Shown here one piece after another: positions 53,976 through 62,058 of a DNA stretch of 64,000 nt (position 1 is its first letter; the number at the start of each line of letters is the position of its first letter). A program made the translations under genes and the position numbers. The stretch lies in contig CAZSVM010000001.1 in assembly GCA_964610315.1 (NCBI GenBank), positions 1-64,000 of the forward strand, given 5' to 3'. Origin of the DNA: JAQVEM01 sp964610315 (GTDB taxonomy: Bacteria > Actinomycetota > Humimicrobiia > Humimicrobiales > Humimicrobiaceae). The notes beneath the pieces are model-generated. The model saw only the letters and a program-made list of their open reading frames with translations. It searched no databases and had not been told where the DNA came from.

Positions 53976-54107
53976 TTTTTATACCTCCTTTTATTAACAA
54001 AAATTTAATTTTATTATTGTACATTATTATATTATACCCATAAATAAAATTTTTAGACATATATTTATTTTTATTTTTTAAATTAATAATATTTATATTG
54101 TAGAATA

Positions 54108-54136
54108 AGTATAGATTATTTTATTATAAATTGCAA
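54108..54136 (-). promoter_or_regulatory. Sigma-70-type promoter of pilA
   Basis: On the minus strand TTGCAA (54136-54131), 17 bases and TATACT (54113-54108) give a good promoter about 126 bases before the pilA start. A second TATAAT at 54036-54031 lacks a good -35 element. No sigma-54 GG/GC motif, common at pilA in proteobacteria, was seen. The untranslated leader is AT-rich without an evident riboswitch. Confidence 0.55.
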
Positions 54137-54252
54137 CATAAAATTATAAATACTTCTAAAATAAAATTATATTTTTATTCCAATAGTTATTAATTAATCT
54201 ATTTAGATTTGATATTTTAAAGTAAGAAATAACAATATAGATGAACAATATT

Positions 54253-55053
54253 TCAACTGCAGGCAAAATACTCTTTTAATATTTTAATGCTTTCTTTAAG
54301 TTTTCTGGAAACGGATTTCTGTGAAATCCCCATTTTTTTACCTATCTCTCTTTGGGTAAATCCATGGAAATAACTTAAAACTATTATTTTTTTATTTATA
54401 CTACAGAGTTTATCTATGGCATCCCATAATATTATCTTATCCTCCATTACCAGGTCAAAACTTTTGTATTCCCTTGATCTTATAAGACTTTTATCATAAA
54501 TGCAGTTTTCATATTTTTTACCTTTATTATTATCATTAAGCATTTCATAACTATAAAATACAATTTCCCTTGCCTTTAGAAATTCATTGACACCTTCTAC
54601 AGAAATATTAATACCCTCTGATATTTCTTCTATGGTAGGATAGCGGTTATTACCTACTTCAAAATTTTTTATATAATTTTTAAAGATTTTATTTAATTTA
54701 CACAACCAGCGAGGACTTTTTACCAGCCCGCTGTCTCTTATAAAATGCAGTATCTCACCTCTTATATAATGCACGGCAAAAGTTGAAAATCTGGTACCTG
54801 TTTCTGTATTAAACCTGTTTATAGCTATTACCAGCCCGGTCAAGGCAACCTGATGAATATCCTTCTTGTCACACTGGTCGCTTTTAAAATCACCAGCAAT
54901 TTTATATGCAAGCTTTTCCGTTTTATTTATTATTAGATTCAATATATCAGGATCGCTAAATTTCCTATAAATTTTAATTAATTTTTCTACAGGCAAATTC
55001 TTTAGTTTTACCCTCTTGTTTATAGAATTACTTTCTAATTGAATAGTCTTCAT
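54253..55053 (-). CDS. Alternative sigma-70-family factor (SigB/SigF/FliA-like)
   Basis: A 266-residue group 3 sigma factor. Region 2 is at about 40-115, with core-binding and -10 recognition residues in ALTGLVIAINRFNTETGTRF and FSTFAVHYIRGEILHFIRD. Region 3 is at about 125-175 (RYPTIEEISEGINISVEGV). Region 4 is at about 210-262, with helix-turn-helix GFTQREIGKKMGISQKSVSR. There is no adjacent anti-sigma gene. It lies between pilC and pilA, suggesting control of pilus genes, but the visible pilA promoter looks sigma-70-like, so the regulon is open. Confidence 0.85.
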   Translation of the reverse strand: MKTIQLESNSINKRVKLKNLPVEKLIKIYRKFSDPDILNLIINKTEKLAYKIAGDFKSDQCDKKDIHQVALTGLVIAINRFNTETGTRFSTFAVHYIRGEILHFIRDSGLVKSPRWLCKLNKIFKNYIKNFEVGNNRYPTIEEISEGINISVEGVNEFLKAREIVFYSYEMLNDNNKGKKYENCIYDKSLIRSREYKSFDLVMEDKIILWDAIDKLCSINKKIIVLSYFHGFTQREIGKKMGISQKSVSRKLKESIKILKEYFACS

Positions 55054-55077
55054 AATCTAAAATTACTTTTTATTTTT

Positions 55078-56313
55078 TTACATTGCCTGGTATATATTAA
55101 ACATAGGAAGATACATTGATATTACAATGGTTCCAATAAGTAGGGCTACAAATAAAAGCATTACCGGCTCCAGTATGGTAACCAGTATATCTATGGTATT
55201 GGATACTTCTTTTTCATAAAAATCGGCAATTTTACTGGATATATTGTCAAGGGTACCGGTTCTCTCTCCAACCGCTATCATTTGAACCATCATATTGGGA
55301 AATATAGGCATACTGGACATGGGATCAGAAATATTCTCCCCTTCTCTTATACCTATTTTAATTTTTTCAAGCGCCTCATTAATCAATACATTATCGGCAA
55401 CTCCTTTTGCAATCTCCAGTGAATTTAGTATAGGAACCCCGGTAGTAAGTAATATTCCAAAATGCCTGCTGAACCTGGCCAGAGACATCTTTCTGAATAA
55501 ATCGCCAAATTTCGGTAAATTTATCTTAATATTATCCAGAATCCTTCTACCTTTTGCAGATCTTGCAAATTTTTTAAATAAATACCTTCCGCCAAATATT
55601 ACTGCTGCTAAAATAATATAAAAATAAAATTTCTTGAATAAACCACCTACGGCTATTATTATCCTGGTAAGCAGGGGAAGCTGCGCACCCAGCTCGTCAT
55701 ATATGCCCTGAAAAGTGGGAACCAGAAATATTATTATTACCATGGTTATAATGGCTGCAAAAGCTAATACAAATTTAGGGTAAGCCGTTTTATTTCTCAC
55801 CTTTAACCTCAATTCCTCTTCCTTTTCCAGAAATTCTGCCAGATCATTCATAGTTCTATCCAGCACACCTCCTGCTTCACCAGCACGTATTAAACTAACA
55901 TATAACCGATTAAAAACATTTATATGTCTTTCCATTGATTCCGAAAGAGAATGTCCTGATTCTACATACAATTTTATTTCTGAAATTATTTTTGAAAATT
56001 TTGGATTGGGAGTTTGCTTTTCAAGAACTGTAAGTGACTCCAGAAGAGACATCCCGGAAGAAATCAGAGTAGCAAACTGTCTGGTAAAAACAACCAGGTC
56101 TCTTATTTTAATACGGTTAAAAAAACTAAAACTTACTGACGATCTCTTTAATTTTATTTTATCTTCTTTTATTTTATCTATGTTAATAATAAAATAACCC
56201 ATATTTTTCAGTTTGGATACAACCCCGTCCGGGGTTTCAGCATCGATTGAACCTTTTACTGCTTCGCCTTTTGTATCTTTAACCTTGTAATTAAACATTG
56301 TCATTTTTATCAA
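55078..56313 (-). CDS. pilC: Type IV pilus inner-membrane platform protein PilC
   Basis: A 411-residue GspF-family protein. A small N-terminal domain (about 1-60) is followed by two homologous helical GspF domains (about 72-195 and 275-400), each with membrane helices. Typical segments are FTRQFATLISSGMSLLESL, LIRAGEAGGVLDRTM and, in the second repeat, FSRHFGILLTTGVPILNSL and MIAVGERTGTLDNI. It follows pilT by 31 bases. Confidence 0.93.
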   Translation of the reverse strand: MIKMTMFNYKVKDTKGEAVKGSIDAETPDGVVSKLKNMGYFIINIDKIKEDKIKLKRSSVSFSFFNRIKIRDLVVFTRQFATLISSGMSLLESLTVLEKQTPNPKFSKIISEIKLYVESGHSLSESMERHINVFNRLYVSLIRAGEAGGVLDRTMNDLAEFLEKEEELRLKVRNKTAYPKFVLAFAAIITMVIIIFLVPTFQGIYDELGAQLPLLTRIIIAVGGLFKKFYFYIILAAVIFGGRYLFKKFARSAKGRRILDNIKINLPKFGDLFRKMSLARFSRHFGILLTTGVPILNSLEIAKGVADNVLINEALEKIKIGIREGENISDPMSSMPIFPNMMVQMIAVGERTGTLDNISSKIADFYEKEVSNTIDILVTILEPVMLLFVALLIGTIVISMYLPMFNIYQAM

Positions 56314-56344
56314 CCTATATTCTATTCAATTCTCAATATATAAT

Positions 56345-57403
56345 TTAATCGCCAATCATTCTCCTTACTTCATCAACACTATGTGCCTTTTCCAGTGCCA
56401 GCTCTTCGGATATTTTACCTTCTTTATAAAGATTTACCAGCGACATATCCATGGTCATCATTCCTCTTCTGCCGCTTGCCTGTATGGCCGAATAAATCTG
56501 ATGTACCTTTACTTCCCTGATCATATTTCTTACAGCAGAGTTTACAAACATTAATTCAGTTGCCGGTACCCTTCCGCCTCCATCCTTTGTAGGTATTAAC
56601 TGCTGTACCAGAACCGCTTTTAAGGTCCCTGCCAGTTGAGCTCTTACCTGTCTTTGTTGATGAGTGGGGAAAACATCTATGATTCTATCAATGGTCTGGG
56701 GCGCGTCCTGGGTATGCAAAGTGGAAAAAACCAGGTGCCCGGTCTCTGCTGCAGTTAACGTACTGGATATGGTCTCCAGATCCCTCATTTCCCCTACCAT
56801 TATGACATCCGGGTCTTCCCTCAATATATATTTAAGAGCATCCCCGAATGAATAAGCATCTGATAATATTTCTCTCTGGGATATAACACTTTTTTTATGG
56901 GTAAATAAGTATTCTATAGGGTCTTCTATGGTTATAATATTTTCAGTTCTATTATTATTAATAATTTCAATTATAGCAGCCAGGGTTGTCGATTTACCAC
57001 AACCGGTAGGGCCAGTTACCAAAACCAGGCCCCGCGGATAACTGGCAAGTTCTTCAATTTGCTTTGGCAAACCAAGCTCTTCGATATTTGGTATATTTCT
57101 TGATATATATCTGAAAGCAGCAGCCAGTGTATTTCTCTGATAATAAAAACTACACCTGAATCTTCCGTAACCGGCCAGTGTATATGAAAAATCAACTGCC
57201 AGTTTATCCTTAAGTCTTTTTAATTGTTCATCATTCAATATCTTGGTTAACATTTTTTCGGATACTTCAGGATTAATCTCACCGAAGTTTTCCAGTTTTA
57301 CCAGTTTCCCGTGTATCCTTAATATAGGGGGAAGGACGCATACAATATGAACATCCGATGCATTTGTATTTATTGCTTCGATTAAAATATCATCTATATT
57401 CAT
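56345..57403 (-). CDS. pilT: Type IV pilus retraction ATPase PilT
   Basis: A 352-residue hexameric ATPase that depolymerises pili. Walker A is TGPTGCGKSTT near 132-142, followed by the Asp box EDPIEYLF and Walker B with DPDVIMVGEMRD near 205-216, and the His box LHTQDAPQTIDR. The PilT-specific AIRNLIRE motif appears as AVRNMIRE near 290-297, separating it from PilB. The extension ATPase gene pilB, commonly adjacent, is absent here; aroE precedes instead. Confidence 0.95.
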   Translation of the reverse strand: MNIDDILIEAINTNASDVHIVCVLPPILRIHGKLVKLENFGEINPEVSEKMLTKILNDEQLKRLKDKLAVDFSYTLAGYGRFRCSFYYQRNTLAAAFRYISRNIPNIEELGLPKQIEELASYPRGLVLVTGPTGCGKSTTLAAIIEIINNNRTENIITIEDPIEYLFTHKKSVISQREILSDAYSFGDALKYILREDPDVIMVGEMRDLETISSTLTAAETGHLVFSTLHTQDAPQTIDRIIDVFPTHQQRQVRAQLAGTLKAVLVQQLIPTKDGGGRVPATELMFVNSAVRNMIREVKVHQIYSAIQASGRRGMMTMDMSLVNLYKEGKISEELALEKAHSVDEVRRMIGD

Positions 57404-57430
57404 TTTTTCCTCATTTATTTTGTTATTCTA

Positions 57431-58315
57431 TTATTTAAATTTATTTTTTTCTATATCCACTAAAATTGTCTCTTTTATATGCTCTATGTAATTTAACCGG
57501 GGCATTTTTCCAAACCACACCTCAAATGATAGTGCTGCCTGATTTACAAGCAAATCTATACCATTTATGGCTACTGCTCCTTCTTTTTTTGCTTTTTTTA
57601 TTAAAGGAGTTTCTACTGGATTATACACCAAATCGAAAATGTATTTCCCCTTCAGGTTCCATTCATCGGGTACAGGAAGAATATTTTTATAATCCTTTAT
57701 ATCCATTCCCAGAGGGGTGCAGTTAACAATCAAATTAACATTTTTAATTTCATTACCCAGATCATCGATATTATTTAAAGTTTCTATTACCCTGCCCCCT
57801 TCGGTTTCAAAATCCTTTATTATGTTAGCCACCTTTTCTCTTGTCCTGTTATACACCCATATTTTTTTAATTTTTTTTAGAATCATTCCATAAATAGCAC
57901 TTCTTGCTGCTCCGCCTGCTCCTATTACCAGACACTGACTTTCAGACCATTTAAATTTTTTTTTATCCAGTGATTTTAAAAATCCACCCACATCCGTATT
58001 AAAACCGGTCGATATTTCTTCCTTTTCATTAAACTTCACCGTATTTACAGACTCTGTTACCGTAGATATTCTGTCTGCCTGGTCAACCAGTTCAAACCCC
58101 TTCTTTTTATAAGGCATAGTTATATTTAAACCTAAAAAACCTAATTTTTTCGCTCCATTAAAAGCTTCTTCAAGATTTTCTTCTTCGAACTCAAACGCCA
58201 CATAAGCTGCATCTTTCGAATATTTGCCTATAAAATAATTTTGAATCCTGGGAGAAAAACTGTGCCTCACCGGATTACCAATAAGAGCTATTATTCTTGT
58301 ATTAGGACCAATCAT
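57431..58315 (-). CDS. aroE: Shikimate dehydrogenase
   Basis: A 294-residue NADP-dependent enzyme reducing 3-dehydroshikimate. The substrate residues are in HSFSPRIQNYF near 18-28 and LNITMPYKKKGFEL near 62-75 (catalytic Lys). The Rossmann loop VIGAGGAARSAIYGM lies near 130-144, with YNRTREK as the NADP-specificity motif. It lies between acylphosphatase and pilT. The alaS-ruvX-mltG-aroE order is typical of Actinomycetota. Confidence 0.94.
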   Translation of the reverse strand: MIGPNTRIIALIGNPVRHSFSPRIQNYFIGKYSKDAAYVAFEFEEENLEEAFNGAKKLGFLGLNITMPYKKKGFELVDQADRISTVTESVNTVKFNEKEEISTGFNTDVGGFLKSLDKKKFKWSESQCLVIGAGGAARSAIYGMILKKIKKIWVYNRTREKVANIIKDFETEGGRVIETLNNIDDLGNEIKNVNLIVNCTPLGMDIKDYKNILPVPDEWNLKGKYIFDLVYNPVETPLIKKAKKEGAVAINGIDLLVNQAALSFEVWFGKMPRLNYIEHIKETILVDIEKNKFK

Positions 58316-58359
58316 TTTATTTAATTATATTGCTACTTTTTAATATTATATTATTACTT

Positions 58360-58644
58360 TTAATACCTGATTTCGAATATACTATATTTTTTACTGTCTT
58401 TAATTTCTTCTATTTTTACATTTGTTACTACAGAGAACGCAGGCCCTTTCTTTACTTCATCTATAAATTGTTTCAGATCCTCTTCTTCTCCCTGACAAAC
58501 TATTTCTACTTTACGATCAAAAGTATTTCTTACATAACCCTTAATATTGTATTTCCCAGCTATTGACTCTACATAAAACCTGAATCCTACACCTTGAACT
58601 CTACCCGACAGCATTACCTGATATGTCTTAATATTTTCAATCAT
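58360..58644 (-). CDS. acyP: Acylphosphatase
   Basis: A 94-residue small enzyme hydrolysing acyl phosphates. The catalytic loop is GRVQGVGFRFYVES near 14-27, with the essential Arg and a downstream Asn in GYVRNTFDRKVEIV. Its length is normal. It lies between the U32 peptidase gene (101 bases upstream) and aroE (44 bases downstream). Confidence 0.92.
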   Translation of the reverse strand: MIENIKTYQVMLSGRVQGVGFRFYVESIAGKYNIKGYVRNTFDRKVEIVCQGEEEDLKQFIDEVKKGPAFSVVTNVKIEEIKDSKKYSIFEIRY

Positions 58645-58745
58645 ATATCTTTTAATTTATTTATAAGAATAATACTAAAAATTTTTTATATTTTCAACTT
58701 CTTAATTTTTTATGACTTTTATAATATTTTCTTTATTCAAGATTT

Positions 58746-59975
58746 TCAGACTTTAATTCTGAAAATCGAAAAGGGATTTAACTCTCCCATACCATATAGA
58801 ATCACCAAATCATTGGGGTTTGCACATTCTATTTCAACTTCATTCGACAAAAATATGATCTTTTTTATTCTAAATTTTCTTGGACTTTTACGGGGTTGCA
58901 GTATATCCATAATTTCACCTACTCTGAACTGATTCTTCACATTTATAACCGGCCCATTATATTTTTCATTAAAGCCGCAGTATGTTCCCACAAATCTGTA
59001 TTTTTTTATATATCCGACATTATCATTGTCTTCCAGCTCACTTCTATCTTTTAAAAACATAAATCCTTCAGTAAAATTTCTATGGGAACACTTATCCAGT
59101 TCGGAATTCAGATAGGACAATTTTTTTGCAGTAAACTTACCTTCTTTTATATAATCAAGCGCCTTTCTGTAAACCCAGGTAGTAAGACTTACATAGTTTT
59201 CGGTTTTCATCCTTCCTTCTATCTTAACAGCATCCACGCCTATATCCGAAAGCATTTTTAATCTGCCCAGCAGACATAGATCCCTTGAATTATATATATA
59301 GGTACCCTTCTTATCCTGTATTACGGGAAAAAATAGATTTGGCCTTTCTTCTTCCATTAAATAATACTTCCATCTGCAGCTGTGGGCACACTCCCCCTTA
59401 TTGGCATCACGACCGGTCATATATTTACTTAACATGCATCTCCCGGAATAAGATATGCATAATGCCCCGTGCACAAATACTTCTATTTCAACATCTGTTT
59501 TTTTCATGATACTTTTTAAATCGGAGAAACTTATTTCTCTAGCCAGATTTACTCTTTTTGCCCCCAGCTTCTTAAAAAAATTAACCGCCTGATGGTTATT
59601 TACATTGGTCTGGGTGCTTATATGTATTCTTCTTTCCGGTAAAATCTCTTTTACTAGCTCCAGGGCTCCAAAATCGGATACTATAATTCCATCTATATCC
59701 ATATTTTTTAATTTTTTTAGGTATTTTTTGAACCTGGTCAGTTCATGTTCATCCAGTATGGAGTTAAGAGTAAGATAAATTTTTACGCCGTAATTATGAG
59801 CATAATTTACTCCCTCTTCCAATTGGCCAAGAGTAAAATTTCCTCTAATGCTTCTTAAGTTGAATTCTTTCCCCCCAACATAAACTGCATCAGCCCCATA
59901 ATTAACTGCATATTTTAAGATATTCAAATTATTGGCGGGCACTAATAGTTCAGGTATTTTTTTACCTTCTGGCAT
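58746..59975 (-). CDS. U32-family peptidase-like protein (TrhP/RlhA group)
   Basis: A 409-residue member of the U32 collagenase-like family. Features are LLVPANNLNILKYAVNYGADAVYVGG at the N-terminus, IEVFVHGALCISYSGRCMLS near 160-180, and a Cys-rich GECAHSCRWKYYL near 192-204 with DAVKIEGRMKT further on. Several relatives hydroxylate tRNA or rRNA (TrhP, RlhA) using a metal cluster, and the Cys pattern fits that group. Which substrate applies is not clear. It follows the methyltransferase gene by 12 bases, suggesting an RNA-modification pair. Confidence 0.85.
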   Translation of the reverse strand: MPEGKKIPELLVPANNLNILKYAVNYGADAVYVGGKEFNLRSIRGNFTLGQLEEGVNYAHNYGVKIYLTLNSILDEHELTRFKKYLKKLKNMDIDGIIVSDFGALELVKEILPERRIHISTQTNVNNHQAVNFFKKLGAKRVNLAREISFSDLKSIMKKTDVEIEVFVHGALCISYSGRCMLSKYMTGRDANKGECAHSCRWKYYLMEEERPNLFFPVIQDKKGTYIYNSRDLCLLGRLKMLSDIGVDAVKIEGRMKTENYVSLTTWVYRKALDYIKEGKFTAKKLSYLNSELDKCSHRNFTEGFMFLKDRSELEDNDNVGYIKKYRFVGTYCGFNEKYNGPVINVKNQFRVGEIMDILQPRKSPRKFRIKKIIFLSNEVEIECANPNDLVILYGMGELNPFSIFRIKV

Positions 59976-59987
59976 TTTTCGATAAAA

Positions 59988-60608
59988 TTATCCTTTTAAA
60001 AATTTGGCAACAGATATACCGTCACCTATATCAAATATATAGCCTTCAAAATACTCATTATTGGCTAAATAATTTATATATTCACGGATACCATTCACGC
60101 TGTTTGAATCATGGTCGCTAATATTTTTTTCAAATACTTTATTTTTATAAAACATATTATCGGCTATAATGATAGCCCCGCTATTTAATTTAACTTCCAG
60201 TGCTTTAATATAAAAAGAATATTCAAACTTTGCCCCATCAATGAATACCATATCAAATTTGTCTTCAAGTCCCGGAATTATTTTTAAAGCATTTCCAGTC
60301 AGAAATTTGTAATTCTTTTCCGGGAAATTATTTCTTATAAAGTTCTCCGCTCTTTTTATTCTTTCTTCATTTAAATCTATTCCTGTATAATTTCCCTTCT
60401 TTAAATTTTTTATCAGGAAATAAGAAGAAAATCCAATCCCACACCCAATCTCCAGAATATTTTTCGGCTTTACCAGAAGACATATTAATTCAAGAAATCT
60501 TCCAGTATTTTTATCGATTACCGGTATCTTCTCCTGATATGCCTTTTTATTTAAATTGTCTAAAATTTTATTTTCTTTGAGGCAGGATTTTAAAAGGCTA
60601 TTTTGCAT
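59988..60608 (-). CDS. SAM-dependent O-methyltransferase-like protein
   Basis: About 206 residues from the ATG chosen at 60608, which overlaps the mltG stop by 11 bases; ATG 60626 or 60701 are possible but overlap mltG more. SAM motif I is ILEIGCGIGFSSYFL near 45-60, then GNYTGIDLNEERIKRAENF and DMVFIDGAKFEYSFY, as in the class I O-methyltransferase family 3 (catechol/caffeoyl-CoA type). In this context tRNA uridine modification (TrmR-like ho5U methylation) beside the U32 protein is a plausible role, an inference. Confidence 0.78.
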   Translation of the reverse strand: MQNSLLKSCLKENKILDNLNKKAYQEKIPVIDKNTGRFLELICLLVKPKNILEIGCGIGFSSYFLIKNLKKGNYTGIDLNEERIKRAENFIRNNFPEKNYKFLTGNALKIIPGLEDKFDMVFIDGAKFEYSFYIKALEVKLNSGAIIIADNMFYKNKVFEKNISDHDSNSVNGIREYINYLANNEYFEGYIFDIGDGISVAKFLKG

Positions 60609-61620
60609 TATTGATGTTTTCTTCATGTTCTTCAAAGGTAGTCGCAAATGAATGGGTGTGTTTTTCGCTATCGGTAACCACAAAGTACAAATAGCCAACA
60701 TCGGCCGGATTTAATGCAGCTTCGATGGAAGCTATACCGGGATTGCAGATAGGGGTTGGGGGCAAGCCGGCATAAAGTCTGGTATTATATGGAGTATCGG
60801 TTTGCAAATCAGATTGAGTGAGACCTTCACTATCCCATTTATCCAGAAAATAACTTAAGGTAGCATCTATATCCAGCTTCATACCTATGTCCAGCCTGTT
60901 ATGGATAACTGCTGAAATTAGAGCTCTTTCCTCCGGAATATAAGCCTCCCTTTCAATCATAGAAGCAATTTTTAGTATATCGTAGGTTGATAAACCTTTT
61001 TCTTCTGCTAGAGAATAATCCAGGCTCCCGGTTTCCAACTGATACTGAGCGAGCATCATTTCAATAATATCTTTTGCGGTATAGTCTATAGTTATCTCAT
61101 AAGTTTTGGGAAATAAAAAACCTTCCAGTCTGGAAACATCTTTCAGATAATCGTAATTATAATTACTGATATCCTCTACCTGTTTCATATCCCCATAATC
61201 TACAAAGGGTATTTCCTCGGATACTTTTTCAACTATCTGCTTCACGGTATAACCTTCTGGAATGGTAAATTTATAGGTAACCACTGGCGGACCCGCTGTT
61301 ATTTCATTCAACACTTCTTCATATCCGGAATCTGTTTTTATTACATAAACTCCGGGTATAAGACTTCCCTCCTTTTCCTTTTGTTCCACAAACAACCTGA
61401 ATAAAAATGCATTATCTATTATACCTTTTTCCTCTAGCAAAGAAGCAACTTCCTTTAAAGTCATTCCTTCTTTTATTTCGAATTCAACCTCGACTCCCGA
61501 TGGTACCTCATCCTTTTTATTGGTATCAAACAGCCTGCAGGACACCATAAAAAATAGAAGTATAAACAGTACCCCCACTAAAATTATAAAATTTATTTTA
61601 TATTTAAATTTATTATTCAT
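60598..61620 (-). CDS. mltG: Endolytic murein transglycosylase MltG
   Basis: A 340-residue YceG-family enzyme that cuts nascent glycan strands. An N-terminal membrane helix (about 11-27) ends in MVSC, which could act as a lipobox and make this a lipoprotein. A LysM-like region is at about 42-130. The catalytic domain contains ILKIASMIEREAYIPEE with the catalytic Glu near 217, VIHNRLDIGMKLDIDATLSY, and LPPTPICNPGIASIEAALNP. It lies between ruvX and the methyltransferase. Confidence 0.93.
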   Translation of the reverse strand: MNNKFKYKINFIILVGVLFILLFFMVSCRLFDTNKKDEVPSGVEVEFEIKEGMTLKEVASLLEEKGIIDNAFLFRLFVEQKEKEGSLIPGVYVIKTDSGYEEVLNEITAGPPVVTYKFTIPEGYTVKQIVEKVSEEIPFVDYGDMKQVEDISNYNYDYLKDVSRLEGFLFPKTYEITIDYTAKDIIEMMLAQYQLETGSLDYSLAEEKGLSTYDILKIASMIEREAYIPEERALISAVIHNRLDIGMKLDIDATLSYFLDKWDSEGLTQSDLQTDTPYNTRLYAGLPPTPICNPGIASIEAALNPADVGYLYFVVTDSEKHTHSFATTFEEHEENINNAK

Positions 61621-61653
61621 TATTATTATTAACCTTTTTCTCTATTGATTTCC

Positions 61654-62058
61654 TCATTTCTCGATCTTCTTCTTTCTGCTGTTTAAATAATCACCAAGAA
61701 TTATGCTTGCCGAAAATTTATCGATTTCTTTATTCCTGGAATATTTATGAAAATGCCTCAATGATATTTTTGTGGTATATCTTTCATCGATATAATCTAC
61801 TTCAATACCCAAATTTTTAACCACATTATCGATAAAATTAAAAACTTTTTTTGCCTGTTCGCCTGCTTCACCTTTTAAGGTGTAAGGTATTCCTACTATT
61901 ATCTTTTTTATATTATATTTATTTATAATTCTTGTAAGTTCCTGACCTATCTTTTCATCATTACTGATTACTTCAAGCGGTGTGGATATAATTTCCATCT
62001 CATCGGATACTGCTGTACCTATTCTTTTATCTCCCACGTCCAGTCCAAGAATCCTCAT
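61654..62058 (-). CDS. ruvX: Putative pre-16S rRNA nuclease / Holliday junction resolvase YqgF
   Basis: A 134-residue RNase H-fold protein. The conserved residues are in MRILGLDVGDKRIGTAVSDE at 1-20, IIVGIPYTLKGEAGEQAKKV near 53-72 and VDYIDERYTT near 92-101. The family processes 16S rRNA 5' ends in E. coli. Its ATG overlaps the alaS stop by 4 bases, as commonly seen. Confidence 0.93.
   Translation of the reverse strand: MRILGLDVGDKRIGTAVSDEMEIISTPLEVISNDEKIGQELTRIINKYNIKKIIVGIPYTLKGEAGEQAKKVFNFIDNVVKNLGIEVDYIDERYTTKISLRHFHKYSRNKEIDKFSASIILGDYLNSRKKKIEK

Noticed and set aside
54031..54036. Consensus TATAAT as the pilA promoter
   Set aside because: No matching -35 element at 16-18 bases; the TTGCAA-17-TATACT site further upstream is a better fit.
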